A stretch of DNA of 64,000 nt from Caulobacter sp. NIBR1757 (GTDB lineage Bacteria; Pseudomonadota; Alphaproteobacteria; Caulobacterales; Caulobacteraceae). Both the position numbers and the translations under genes were made by a program. The stretch spans positions 1,325,501-1,389,500 of the forward strand of contig NZ_CP115463.1 in NCBI RefSeq assembly GCF_027912495.1. The letters are read 5' to 3'. This document shows positions 9,060-17,962 of the stretch, piece by piece; position 1 is the stretch's first letter, and each line of letters opens with the position of its first letter. The notes under the pieces are model-generated. The model had not been told where the DNA came from and searched no databases. It worked only from the letters and a program-made list of their open reading frames with translations.

Positions 9060-9614
9060 CTAGCCGGCGAAGCCGCCCTCGTCGAGGAAGGCCTGCTCCT
9101 CGGGCGTGGTCTCGCGGCCCAGCGCCTTGTTGCGGTGAGGAAAGCGGCCGAAGCGCTGGATGATGTCGCGGTGGATCAGGGCGAACTTCACCGTCTCCTG
9201 GTCGTCCTGTTCGTCGGCAAGGCCCTGGGTCAGGGCGACAGCGACCTCCTGGTCGGCCGGATCCTCACTGTGCTCGAAGGGCAGGTAGAAGAAGGGCCGC
9301 AACTCGGGCGCGACCTGTGTGTCGAAACCGCGAGACATGGCGTGGCGGGCGATCATCCGGGCCTTGGGGTCGGTGGCGTAGGAATGGGCGCTGCCCCTGA
9401 ACAGGTTGCGGGGGAACTGATCGAGCAGGAGCAGCAGGGCCAGGCAGCCGTCGGCGCTGTCCATCCAGGCGTCATACTCGCCCCGGGCGGCGGCGAAGTG
9501 CACCGGCTCGAACTTCAGGCGGATGGCGGCATCGAAGCGGTCGTCCTTGGCGAACCACTTCTTGCGGCCGGCGGTGGTCCAGAAGGTCAGGACATCGTTG
9601 GGGTGGGCAGGCAT
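9060..9614 (-). CDS. DUF924 family protein
   Basis: A 184-residue soluble protein matching the DUF924 pattern: VLTFWTTAGRKKWFAKDDRFDAAI at the start, LALLLLLDQFPRNLFRGSAHSYATD in the middle, FFYLPFEHSED, and HRDIIQRFGRFPHRNKALGRETTPEE near the end. The family is widespread in proteobacteria and has a TPR-like helical fold, but no established biochemical role. It is convergent with the AraC gene, separated by about 13 nt. It shows no unusual features. Confidence 0.9.
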   Translation of the reverse strand: MPAHPNDVLTFWTTAGRKKWFAKDDRFDAAIRLKFEPVHFAAARGEYDAWMDSADGCLALLLLLDQFPRNLFRGSAHSYATDPKARMIARHAMSRGFDTQVAPELRPFFYLPFEHSEDPADQEVAVALTQGLADEQDDQETVKFALIHRDIIQRFGRFPHRNKALGRETTPEEQAFLDEGGFAG

Positions 9615-9782
9615 GGCGCATTCTTAGTTCGGGCCGGGCGGACGCCGCAACGGGCTGCCGTCCCTGGTGGTTAACGTGGCTGGCTTTTCGTTCAACTGCC
9701 GTTCAGGTTGGAAGTCGCATCTGGAAAACTCGTTGGGACCCGTGCGCCCGCCATAGAACTTGGCCAGGGCTGGAGATTGGGA

Positions 9783-10799
9783 ATGAAGAAGGTTTTGTTG
9801 GCCGGCGCCGCTCTGGCCCTTTTGATGGGAACGGTCGCCGTGGCGGCGCCCCGAGAGGGGCGCGACAACCGTGGTCCGGAAGCCCAGACCCAGGCCGAGC
9901 AGCCCAAACCGCCACGCGCTGAGCGTGGCGGCGACCGGGGTGGTCGTGGTGATCGCGCCCGACCGCCGCAACAGCCCGGCGGCCCACAGGGCGGTCCTGG
10001 CGGTCGCCAGCGCGGCGATGGCCAGTCCGGCCAGAGCGGCTTTGATCGCGGCGCCCCCAACCCCGGCAGCGGCAGGGGCGGCGTCAACGGTCGCGGCGAC
10101 CGGGGCGGCAACGGCGGCGGCCAGCCGCCTCAACAGCCGGGCGGCGGTTGGGATCGCAACAATGACGGCCGTCCTGATCGCGGCGGCCCCGGCGGTCGCC
10201 CCGGCCGTGGCGGCCCCGGCAATGGCGGTGTCGTGCCGCCGCAGCAGCCGGGCGGCGGCTGGGATCGCAACAACGACGGCCGTCCGGACCGGGGTCAGCC
10301 CGGTCGTGGCGGCCAGGGCCCAGGTGGCTGGGACCGCAACAACGATGGTCGTCCGGACCGTGGCCCGGGCGGCTGGGATCGCAACAACGACGGGCGTCCC
10401 GATCGCGGCGGCCCCGGCGCTGGCCGTGGCGACCGTGATGGCCGGGGTGACGGCCGCTGGGATGGCCGCCGTCCCGGCGAAGGCCGCCAGGCCCGCCACC
10501 GCGACCGTGGCCGTCACTGGTACGACAGCCGCCAATGGCGTCACGAGTACCGCTCCTCGCGCCGCTTCCGCCTGGGCGTCTACGTCTACCCGCGCGGCTG
10601 GTACTCCAACAGCTGGCGCTACGGCGACATCCTGCCCTACGGCTGGTACGGCTCGAACTACTACCTGAACGACTGGTGGAGCTACGGCCTGCCGATGCCG
10701 CCGATCGGCTGCGAGTGGGTCCGCGTCGGTGACGACGCCTATCTGGTCGATGTCTGGTCCGGCCGCGTGCTGAGCGTCTACTACGATCTGTTCTGGTAG
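9783..10799 (+). CDS. RcnB-like secreted protein with Gly/Arg-rich repeats
   Basis: The ATG at 9783 gives 338 residues starting MKKVLLAGAALALLMGTVAV, a signal peptide. Residues about 25-235 are a low-complexity Gly/Arg/Pro/Asn region with four copies of GWDRNNDGRPDRG (Trp at 123, 160, 183 and 198). Each copy contains DxNxDGxxD, the spacing of calcium-binding loops. The last 100 residues (YRSSRRFRLGVYVYPRGWYS through GCEWVRVGDDAYLVDV to the end) match the RcnB domain of periplasmic proteins linked to nickel/cobalt homeostasis. Metal binding by the repeats is inference. A terminator hairpin follows directly. Confidence 0.82.
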   Translation: MKKVLLAGAALALLMGTVAVAAPREGRDNRGPEAQTQAEQPKPPRAERGGDRGGRGDRARPPQQPGGPQGGPGGRQRGDGQSGQSGFDRGAPNPGSGRGGVNGRGDRGGNGGGQPPQQPGGGWDRNNDGRPDRGGPGGRPGRGGPGNGGVVPPQQPGGGWDRNNDGRPDRGQPGRGGQGPGGWDRNNDGRPDRGPGGWDRNNDGRPDRGGPGAGRGDRDGRGDGRWDGRRPGEGRQARHRDRGRHWYDSRQWRHEYRSSRRFRLGVYVYPRGWYSNSWRYGDILPYGWYGSNYYLNDWWSYGLPMPPIGCEWVRVGDDAYLVDVWSGRVLSVYYDLFW

Positions 10800-10823
10800 G
10801 GCCTTTCGCTCAACCGACGTCAA

Positions 10824-10852
10824 AGGCTCCGGGCATGCCCCGGGGCCTTTTT
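10824..10852 (+). terminator. Rho-independent terminator after the RcnB-like gene
   Basis: A GC-rich hairpin (GGCTCCGGG and CCCCGGGGCC around a short loop) is followed by TTTTT. It lies 25 nt after the stop of the RcnB-like gene and separates it from the ilvC promoter. Confidence 0.75.
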
Positions 10853-10876
10853 CGTGTGCCGGGCCCAAAGCCATCC

Positions 10877-10905
10877 TTGACGTTCGCGCAAAATTCCGCT
10901 GGATA
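10877..10905 (+). promoter_or_regulatory. Predicted housekeeping promoter of ilvC
   Basis: TTGACGT at 10877 and GCTGGATA at 10898, separated by 14 nt, fit the Caulobacter sigma-73 consensus (TTGACGS, 10-14 nt, GCTANAWC). They are about 65 nt upstream of the ilvC start. This is a pattern match only. Confidence 0.5.
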
Positions 10906-10966
10906 GCCACGCTTTGCTGCACTGCCGTTGCGCGGGTGCGGCGTAAATCGCTGCCTTGGAGAATAA

Positions 10967-11989
<1,023 letters not shown>

Positions 11990-11999
11990 TCAAAACAGC

Positions 12000-12042
12000 C
12001 CCATCCGGTCCCGAGCGTTTCGGCCGCCGGATGGGAGCTTTT
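12000..12042 (+). terminator. Terminator after ilvC
   Basis: CCCATCCGG (12000-12008) and CCGGATGGG (12027-12035) form a perfect 9-bp stem followed by AGCTTTT. It begins 10 nt after the ilvC stop. The hairpin ends just before the GTG start of the next gene, which helps reject the in-frame ATG at 12031 (inside the stem) as a start. Confidence 0.75.
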
Positions 12043-12048
12043 GGGACC

Positions 12049-12462
12049 GTGAAGCGTATTCTTGCCGCGGCCGCTGTCCTGACGGCCCTCGTCGCCGCTC
12101 CGGCGCTGGCCCAGACCGAAGTCTCCGAAGTCCTGATCCGGGGTGACAACACCGTCATCCTGCGGATCAATGTGTCTGGCGACCTGGGGCCCAGGTCCGT
12201 GGTCGTCAGCGACGACGTGGTCGGCATCAACTGCGGCCCCGACGCCTACAAGTACACGCCCCATGAAAACCGCCAGTGCTGGGTCTGGGTGCGCAAGAGC
12301 AAGACCGCGCTGCTCAGCGCCAAGGGCATGAAGGGGCAGTTCGGCAAGGACTGGTCGGTCGCCTGGACCGGCTGCGAAGTGCTGGACGGCGGCAGGGCCT
12401 GTCGTATCGTGCCCGAGAACGAGACCATCGTCGGGGCTGTGTTCACGGGCGAGCCGCTGTAG
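12049..12462 (+). CDS. Small secreted protein of unknown function
   Basis: With the GTG start at 12049 the product is 137 residues and begins with a signal peptide (KRILAAAAVLTALVAAPALAQ). The mature domain is about 115 residues, with four cysteines (VGINCGPD, NRQCWVWV, WTGCEV, GRACRI), so two disulfides are plausible in the periplasm. I do not recognise the family. The earlier ATG at 12031 lies inside the ilvC terminator stem and adds nothing to the signal sequence. The next gene follows 46 nt later on the same strand. Confidence 0.68.
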   Translation: MKRILAAAAVLTALVAAPALAQTEVSEVLIRGDNTVILRINVSGDLGPRSVVVSDDVVGINCGPDAYKYTPHENRQCWVWVRKSKTALLSAKGMKGQFGKDWSVAWTGCEVLDGGRACRIVPENETIVGAVFTGEPL

Positions 12463-12508
12463 TCCGTTCGCCCTTTCGCCGGCCGACCCGGCTCCCTAGC
12501 TTGTCGGC

Positions 12509-13072
12509 ATGCGCCGAGTCTCCTCCCTCTACCTCGCTGGGCCCGACCTCTGGTACCCGGACGCCGACGCCCATCTGGAGCGCCAGCGGCTGGTCGCCGA
12601 ACGGGCCGGGTTCACGGTGCTGGAGGGGGTGACCCTGCCGGCCGAGGTGCGTGACGCCGGAGAGCTGGCGGCGCGGGCCACATACGCCGAGCGGATCTCG
12701 CGCCTGCGGCGGGCCGATGCGGGGATCGTCAACCTGACGCCGTTCCGGGGACCGGCGGCCGATGCGGCGACGACGTTCGAGATGGGCTTCCTGGCGGGGC
12801 TGGGAAAGCCGCTGTTCGGCTGGATCAACCTCGGCGACGAACTGGATGCCGAGTACCGCGAGCGGGTCGAGGCCTGGATGGGCGCGCGGCCCGACGACGC
12901 CGGCGTCTGGCGCGACGGCGAGGAGTGCGAGATCGAGGACCTGGGCCTGCCCGAGGCGACCATGCTGTGGGCGGAGATGCGGCGGCTGTTCGTGATCGTC
13001 ACCGATGATCCGATGCATGACCTGACGGGGTACGAGATGTGTCTCGAGGCGGTGCGGCTGTACGCCGAGTAG
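12509..13072 (+). CDS. Nucleoside 2-deoxyribosyltransferase family protein
   Basis: The 187-residue protein has the N-terminal SLYLAGPDLWYPDAD motif, ADAGIVNLTPFRGPAADAATTFEMGFLAGLGKP (the active-site Asp and Glu region) and a C-terminal helix. This is typical of nucleoside deoxyribosyltransferases, which swap bases on deoxynucleosides in salvage. The length is slightly greater than the usual 150-160 because of an insertion around residues 115-150. It ends 10 nt before a perfect 29-bp inverted repeat that separates it from a convergent methyltransferase gene. Confidence 0.85.
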   Translation: MRRVSSLYLAGPDLWYPDADAHLERQRLVAERAGFTVLEGVTLPAEVRDAGELAARATYAERISRLRRADAGIVNLTPFRGPAADAATTFEMGFLAGLGKPLFGWINLGDELDAEYRERVEAWMGARPDDAGVWRDGEECEIEDLGLPEATMLWAEMRRLFVIVTDDPMHDLTGYEMCLEAVRLYAE

Positions 13073-13082
13073 GTAGCTGGGG

Positions 13083-13170
13083 AGGTAATTGGGGACACGC
13101 ACTATTTTCGGCAACGGTCGGGGCCGCCGGCTGCTCGGTGACCGAAAATAGTGCGTGTCCCCAATTACCT
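13083..13170. repeat. Perfect 29-bp inverted repeat with GGGGACACGCAC core, copy 1
   Basis: The arms at 13083-13111 and 13142-13170 are perfect reverse complements around a 30-nt loop and contain GGGGACACGCAC. The element lies between two convergent genes, and its right arm supplies the TAA stop (13165-13167) of the methyltransferase gene. A second element with the same core is at 53667-53756. It could fold as a strong cruciform or hairpin. It is reminiscent of REP-type palindromes mobilised by IS200-like (RAYT) transposases; none is encoded here. Confidence 0.85.
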
Positions 13171-13908
13171 ACCACCCCACCCGAGCGCCGCCGCGCCGCG
13201 CAGGATGGCCTCAACCTCGTCGGTGTGTTTCCCCCCGTCGCGCGGATGCAGCACCAGGGCCGGCAGCAGAACCAGCGGCGCCTTGCCGGTCTTGATGGCC
13301 CGCACCATCACCCGCTTGGCCGGCGCGTCGGCGAAGGGTTGGATCCCCCGGATGCGGAAGGAGCCGGCTTTGGGGGCCAGCAGCGCCAGGATGTCGGCCA
13401 GGCGGTCGGCGCGGTGGATGATCGTGATCGTGCCGCCCTCGCGCACGGCCTTGAGCAGGAATGCGGTCCAGGCGGTCAGGCCGCCGTCGGCCATCCAGGC
13501 CCCGGACTTGGCCGGATCGGGCGCGCGCAGGGCAGCCGGATCGTCGAAGAAGGGCGGGTTGCTGAAGACGTGGTCGAAGGGCTGCAGGCCCAGCGCCTTG
13601 AACCCTGCCTCGACCTCGCCGGTGATAATCTCGACCCAGTCCGCCATGCCGTTGGCCGCCGCGTTGGCCCGCGCCAGCCCGGCCATCGCCGCGTCGCGCT
13701 CCAGCCCGACGAACCGCGTCTCCGGCCGTCGCGCCGCCGCGCTGAGCATCGCCCCGCCGACGCCGCAGCCGGCCTCCAGCACCCGCTCCCGCGGCCGCGC
13801 GTCGCAGGCCGCCGCCAACAGGGCGGCGTCCATCCCGGCCCGGTATCCGCGGGCCGGCTGGTCGATCTCGATCCGTCCGCCCAGCAACCGATCCCGGGTA
13901 AGGTCCAT
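13165..13908 (-). CDS. N6-adenine methyltransferase of the TrmN6 type (tRNA1(Val) A37)
   Basis: The ATG at 13908 gives 247 residues: a class I SAM methyltransferase with VLEAGCGVGGAMLSAAAR (SAM loop) and the catalytic SNPPFFDDP (NPPF, typical of N6-adenine methylation). The N-terminal RLLGGRIEIDQPARGYRAGMDAALLAA is characteristic of the TrmN6/YfiC group, which modifies A37 of tRNA1(Val). The C-terminus, including the stop codon, runs into the 29-bp inverted repeat. It is divergent from the polyprenyl synthase gene. The RNA target is assigned by family only. Confidence 0.85.
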   Translation of the reverse strand: MDLTRDRLLGGRIEIDQPARGYRAGMDAALLAAACDARPRERVLEAGCGVGGAMLSAAARRPETRFVGLERDAAMAGLARANAAANGMADWVEIITGEVEAGFKALGLQPFDHVFSNPPFFDDPAALRAPDPAKSGAWMADGGLTAWTAFLLKAVREGGTITIIHRADRLADILALLAPKAGSFRIRGIQPFADAPAKRVMVRAIKTGKAPLVLLPALVLHPRDGGKHTDEVEAILRGAAALGWGGR

Positions 13909-14004
13909 TCCGCTCGCTATGCCTTGTGCCGACCGTTGTCCTGACCTATCCCGAGCCTGTGGCGCCCGCAACGGCGGGACCCAAAGTCGCAAGGAGCCGC
14001 TCGC

Positions 14005-15015
14005 TTGGTCGCAGTGAACGCCGACGTCGAACGCCAGACTGCGTCCGTCGACCTGCTCGTCGACCTGGGCGCGGCCGACATGGCCGGCGTCAACGCCCTG
14101 ATCTCGGCCCGGATGCAAAGCCCGGTGGCGGTGATTCCCGCCCTGGCCGACCATCTGATCAACGCCGGCGGCAAGCGGTTGCGGCCGCTGCTGACCGTCG
14201 CCGCCGCGCGGCTGGCCGGCTCGACCAGCGATGGATGCCTGAAGCTGGCCGCCGCCGTCGAGTTCATCCACACCGCCACCCTGCTGCACGACGACGTCAT
14301 CGACAGCTCGCAACTGCGCCGGGGCAAGGTGGCCGCCCACCTGATCTGGGGCGCGCCGTCCAGCGTGCTGGTCGGAGACTACCTGTTCGCCCGCGCCTTC
14401 GAACTGATGGTCGAGGCCGGGTCCTTGCGCGCGCTCGACATCCTGGCCAAGGCGGCCGGGGTAATCAGCGAGGGTGAGGTTCTGCAGCTGACGCGGGCGC
14501 ACGACCTCAACCTCTCCAAGGACATCTACCTCGAGATCATCCGCGCCAAGACCGCCGAGCTGTTCGCCGCCGCCGCCGAGGCCGGCGCGGTCAGCGCCGG
14601 GGCGAGCGAGGAACAGACCCGCGCCATGCGCACCTACGGCATGAACCTGGGCCTCGCCTTCCAGCTGTCGGACGATGCGCTCGACTACGGCGGCACGACC
14701 GAGGCGCTGGGCAAGAATGCGGGCGACGACTTCCGGGAAGGCAAGGCGACCCTGCCGCTGCTGCTGGCCATCGCCGCCACGGGCGCCCAGGAGGCGGCCT
14801 TCTGGGAGCGGACCATCGGCCGCCGCGAGCAGGACGACGCCGACTTCACCCGCGCCCGCGAGTTGATCAAGATGACCGGCGCCGGCCAGGCAACGCTCGA
14901 TCTGGCCCACGATTTCGCTGCCGAAGCCAAGGACGCGCTCGCCTGCATGCCGGCCAGCGACTGGCGCCGGGCCCTGGAAGACCTGGCCGACTTCGCGGTC
15001 ACCCGGAGCGCGTAG
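14005..15015 (+). CDS. Polyprenyl diphosphate synthase (quinone side chain)
   Basis: A 336-residue all-helical isoprenyl transferase that extends farnesyl-type diphosphates for the ubiquinone tail. The first aspartate-rich motif is in LLHDDVIDSSQLRRG (DDVID at 96-100); the second is SDDALDYGG near residue 224. GGKRLRPLL at about 55 binds isopentenyl diphosphate. I accept the TTG start at 14005 because AAGGAG lies 8 nt upstream; a GTG three codons later is the alternative. Its stop is 4 nt before the sensor kinase start, so these genes are probably co-transcribed. Chain length cannot be fixed by eye. Confidence 0.92.
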   Translation: MVAVNADVERQTASVDLLVDLGAADMAGVNALISARMQSPVAVIPALADHLINAGGKRLRPLLTVAAARLAGSTSDGCLKLAAAVEFIHTATLLHDDVIDSSQLRRGKVAAHLIWGAPSSVLVGDYLFARAFELMVEAGSLRALDILAKAAGVISEGEVLQLTRAHDLNLSKDIYLEIIRAKTAELFAAAAEAGAVSAGASEEQTRAMRTYGMNLGLAFQLSDDALDYGGTTEALGKNAGDDFREGKATLPLLLAIAATGAQEAAFWERTIGRREQDDADFTRARELIKMTGAGQATLDLAHDFAAEAKDALACMPASDWRRALEDLADFAVTRSA

Positions 15016-15019
15016 GGGG

Positions 15020-16156
15020 ATGGCCGCCGCGCAGGTCCTGGCCGGCGAATCCTCCATCGCGTTGCTGGTCGACGCCATCGAACAGCTGAGCGGCGCGCGC
15101 TCCATCGAGCAGGTCGCCGAGGTGGTCCGCACCAGCGCGCGGCGGATGTCGGGCGCCCATGGCGTGACCTTCGTGCTGCGCGACGGCGGCTTCTGTCACT
15201 ACCTCGACGAGGACGCGATGGGGCCCCTGTGGAAGGGGATGCGGTTCCCGATGGAGGACTGCATCGGCGGCTGGGCGATGCGAAATCGTGAAACCGTCGT
15301 GATCGGCGAGATCCGGGATGACCCCCGCGTTCCGCAGGACGCCTATCGCCAGACCTTCGTCCGCAGCCTTGTGATGACCCCGGTGCGGCCCGCAGACCCG
15401 CTGGCCGCCATCGGCGCCTACTGGGACCATCCCCGTCGGCCGACCGACGCGGAGGTCGAAAGCCTGTCGATGATGGCCCGGGCCACGGCGACGGCGCTGG
15501 AGAATGTGCAGCTGCTTTCGACTCTGGAACAGTCCCTGGCCCGGCGCGAGGCGCTGATCCGCGAGCTGGACCATCGGGTCAAGAACACCCTGGCCGCCAC
15601 CCTGTCGATCGCCAACCAGACCCTGAGCGGGGCCGCCTCGCCGGAGGCCTTCGTCGAGGGCTTCAACGGCCGGCTGATGGCCCTGTCACAGGCCCATGAG
15701 ATCCTCGCCCATCGGGACTGGTCCGGCGCGACGCTCAGCGAATGCCTGGACCGCGCCCTCGGCTCGGCGCCCGAACTGGCCGAGGGCCGCCTGCGCCTGA
15801 CCGCCGACGGCGGCGTGGTCGCCAACGAGACGGCGGTCAGCCTGGTCCTGGCGCTGCACGAACTGCTGGACAATGCCCGTCGCCATGGGGCGCTGGGTGG
15901 TCCGGCCGGCACGGTCGATGTGACCCTGGCGTTCGACGACGACGCCTTCCGGCTGACCTGGGCTGAGTCCGGGGGCCCGTCGGCCTCGGCTCCCAAGCGC
16001 AAGGGGTTTGGCCTGCGCCTGGCCGAGACGGGCCTGGCCCGCGATCTCGGCGGCAAGGCCGAGGTGCGCTTCGGCAGCGAAGGGTTGGTCTATGATTTGA
16101 GCGCCCCGATCTCGGCGCGGATCGCCCCCGTTGCAAAGGGAGTTGCAGGCGCGTGA
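15020..16156 (+). CDS. GAF-domain HWE family sensor histidine kinase
   Basis: The 378-residue protein has an N-terminal GAF-like sensor domain (about 12-165) and a C-terminal HWE kinase core. The phosphoacceptor motif is RELDHRVKNTLA (His185). The N box LHELLDNARRHGALGG contains the family His, and the G box has LTWAESGGP with the diagnostic WxE. There are no transmembrane segments, so it senses in the cytoplasm. It follows the polyprenyl synthase by 4 nt and overlaps the glycosyltransferase start (GTGA), suggesting one operon. No response regulator is adjacent; HWE kinases of this order often act in general stress or light signalling. Confidence 0.9.
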   Translation: MAAAQVLAGESSIALLVDAIEQLSGARSIEQVAEVVRTSARRMSGAHGVTFVLRDGGFCHYLDEDAMGPLWKGMRFPMEDCIGGWAMRNRETVVIGEIRDDPRVPQDAYRQTFVRSLVMTPVRPADPLAAIGAYWDHPRRPTDAEVESLSMMARATATALENVQLLSTLEQSLARREALIRELDHRVKNTLAATLSIANQTLSGAASPEAFVEGFNGRLMALSQAHEILAHRDWSGATLSECLDRALGSAPELAEGRLRLTADGGVVANETAVSLVLALHELLDNARRHGALGGPAGTVDVTLAFDDDAFRLTWAESGGPSASAPKRKGFGLRLAETGLARDLGGKAEVRFGSEGLVYDLSAPISARIAPVAKGVAGA

Positions 16157-17091
16157 GCGAGACGATCCTCGTGATCAAGCTCTCGGCGCTCGGCGATTTC
16201 ATCCAGGCCACCGGGCCGATGAAGGCCATCCGGGCGGCCCACCCGGACGCCAGGATCACCCTGCTGACCACGCCGCCGTTCGAAACCATGGCCAGGTCCA
16301 CCGGCTGGTTCGACGAGATCTGGACCGATGGTCGGCCCAGTTGGAGCAATCTCGGCGCGGTCGCGCGGCTGATCGGCCGCATCCGCAGGACCCGGTTCTC
16401 TCGCGTCTACGACCTGCAGACCCAGGGGCGCACGGTCCGCTATTTCCAGCTGCTCTGGCCCCGGCGTCCGCCCTGGTCCGGCAACGCCCCTGGGGCCGCT
16501 TTCGAATACAGCGGCGCGGCCCGAGACCGGCTACACGTCCAGGATAGCCAGCGTGAGCAGCTGCGCATCGCCGGCATCGAACCGGTCGGACCGCCCGACA
16601 TCGGCTGGCTGACCGGCAAGGCCGATCACCGACCGCCCGAACCGTTCGCCCTGCTGGTCCCCGGCGGCGCGCCGCACCGGCCGGCCAAGCGCTGGCCGGC
16701 CGCGCAGTACGGGGCGTTGGCGAAGGCGCTGGTCGGGCAGGGGATCACGCCGGTCGTCCTGGGGCACGGCGAGCAGGAGGCGGCGTTGGCGGCCACTATC
16801 CAGGGCGTCGAACCCTCGGCTCAGGTGCTGGTGGGAAAGACCAGCTTCGGCGACATCGCCGACCTGGCCCGCCGCGCGACCCTGGTCGTCGGCAACGACA
16901 CCGGCCCGGCCCACATCGCCATCGCCGCCGGCGCGCCCGGGGTGGTGTTGTTCTCTGCCGAGAGCAACCCGGCCCTGAGCGCGCCCCGGCCGATCCGGCA
17001 GGATCAGCCGGTCGAAATCCTGCGCACGGACGATCTGGCCGATCTCGACCTGTCCGCTGTGCTGCAGGCGGTGGGCCGGATCAGACCCTGA
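16153..17091 (+). CDS. Glycosyltransferase family 9 (heptosyltransferase-like)
   Basis: The 312-residue protein begins ILVIKLSALGDFIQATGPMKAI, the signature of GT9 ADP-heptose:LPS heptosyltransferases. It also has LLVPGGAPHRPAKRWP and the donor-site LVVGNDTGPAHIAIAAGAP. GT9 enzymes add sugars to the inner core of lipopolysaccharide at the cytoplasmic face of the inner membrane. The GTG start overlaps the kinase stop by 4 nt, indicating translational coupling. Its 3' end overlaps the convergent flavin-binding protein gene by 11 nt. The donor and acceptor sugars cannot be stated. Confidence 0.9.
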   Translation: MSETILVIKLSALGDFIQATGPMKAIRAAHPDARITLLTTPPFETMARSTGWFDEIWTDGRPSWSNLGAVARLIGRIRRTRFSRVYDLQTQGRTVRYFQLLWPRRPPWSGNAPGAAFEYSGAARDRLHVQDSQREQLRIAGIEPVGPPDIGWLTGKADHRPPEPFALLVPGGAPHRPAKRWPAAQYGALAKALVGQGITPVVLGHGEQEAALAATIQGVEPSAQVLVGKTSFGDIADLARRATLVVGNDTGPAHIAIAAGAPGVVLFSAESNPALSAPRPIRQDQPVEILRTDDLADLDLSAVLQAVGRIRP

Positions 17092-17515
17092 CTTCGCCCT
17101 CGTGCTCGCCATCCCAGTAGTGGATGCGCTCGGCGTGGACCTTGATCATCGCCAGGCCGGGGGTGTCGATGCCGTCCTTGGCCCAGCGGTCCATGTCCTT
17201 GGTCCAGTGCTCGGCGAAGGCGGCCTTGTCGCGAATGATCTCGGCCTCGCCGACGACGGCGAAGAAGGTCGGCGGCTTGCCGAGCAGGCCCTTGTTGGTC
17301 TGCAGGGAGATGCCGACCTTGGGGTCGCGTTCGATGTCCTGGAAGGTGCGGGACTCTTCGAACAGGAAGTACCAGCTGTCGCCGTCGTACTCGACGTCGC
17401 GATTGTTGCTCATCGGCCGGGCGGCGATCTGGCCGCCGTCGGTCTTGGTCTGCAGCATCACGAAGTCGATGTCCTTCATCTCCTTGGCAATGTCGGTGAG
17501 TGTCTTGTCGCCCAT
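17081..17515 (-). CDS. Pyridoxamine 5'-phosphate oxidase-like (general stress protein 26 type)
   Basis: A 144-residue split-barrel flavin-binding protein. The pattern of LTDIAKEMKDIDFVMLQTKT, ARPMSNNRDVEYDGDSWYFLFEES, DPKVGISLQ and FFAVVGEAEIIRDK is that of the stress-protein-26 branch, not of biosynthetic PdxH. Members bind FMN or related cofactors; the activity is unknown. An 11-base G tract on the plus strand (C tract on the coding strand) lies about 15 nt upstream of the ATG. The gene overlaps the convergent glycosyltransferase by 11 nt. Confidence 0.88.
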   Translation of the reverse strand: MGDKTLTDIAKEMKDIDFVMLQTKTDGGQIAARPMSNNRDVEYDGDSWYFLFEESRTFQDIERDPKVGISLQTNKGLLGKPPTFFAVVGEAEIIRDKAAFAEHWTKDMDRWAKDGIDTPGLAMIKVHAERIHYWDGEHEGEVRV

Positions 17516-17530
17516 GTTGGGTCTCCGGTT

Positions 17531-17541
17531 GGGGGGGGGGG
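17531..17541. repeat. Homopolymer tract (11 G/C) in a 5' leader
   Basis: Eleven consecutive Gs on the plus strand, read as Cs in the leader of the flavin-binding stress protein gene, close to its Shine-Dalgarno-like CGGAGA. Tracts this long are prone to slippage, which could change the leader length between cells or be a sequencing weak point. Confidence 0.5.
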
Positions 17542-17604
17542 CGGAGACAAAGCGCGGCCCGGCGTAGGGCGTTCCCGATGGCGGAGGATCAAAAGCAGAC
17601 GTTG

Positions 17605-17787
17605 CTACCAGCGCCGCCAGTCAGCTCCGATCAGACCGCGTTCGGCGATACGCCGGTTGTAGTCTTCGATAGCTTCGGCGTTCTCCCTCGCCCACTCTGC
17701 GGCGCGAGCCTCGGCATCGGCGATCGTTTCTGAGGATACCGGAGGACGGCCGAAAGGGCGAGGCTTTGGAGCAGGCGTCTCTTCCAT
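17605..17787 (-). CDS. Orphan CcdA-like antitoxin, C-terminal toxin-binding part
   Basis: A 60-residue ORF whose C-terminal half (EARAAEWARENAEAIEDYN then RRIAERGL) matches the toxin-wrapping tail of CcdA antitoxins. The usual N-terminal ribbon-helix-helix DNA-binding part is missing and replaced by a proline-rich stretch. No CcdB-like toxin follows: the next gene downstream is the flavin-binding stress protein. In frame just upstream, open sequence ends with TAA nine bases before the ATG, so an older longer gene is possible. I read it as a degenerate or solitary antitoxin that might neutralise a toxin encoded elsewhere. Confidence 0.55.
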   Translation of the reverse strand: MEETPAPKPRPFGRPPVSSETIADAEARAAEWARENAEAIEDYNRRIAERGLIGADWRRW

Positions 17788-17962
17788 GGCCAGACGTTAC
17801 CACGGGCCGCTTTCGGCGCGAAGCTGGTCGCCGACCCACTGATCCGCCAGTGCATCGAGGTCGGGCGGCGGCGTGTAGAGCCTAGAAACCTTGGGGCAGC
17901 GCCTCGACAACCCTTGCGATCTGGATCACATCAAGCACTCCAGCCGTTCGGGGAACCCTGCC

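Noticed and set aside
13909..15132. N-terminal extension of the TrmN6-type methyltransferase frame to 655 residues
   Set aside because: The extra 408 codons lie antisense to the polyprenyl synthase gene and show no domain; the family start matches ATG 13908.
17631..17855. Alternative 74-codon ORF overlapping the CcdA-like gene as a possible toxin
   Set aside because: It is in another frame, Arg/Ser-rich, with no CcdB or other toxin motif.
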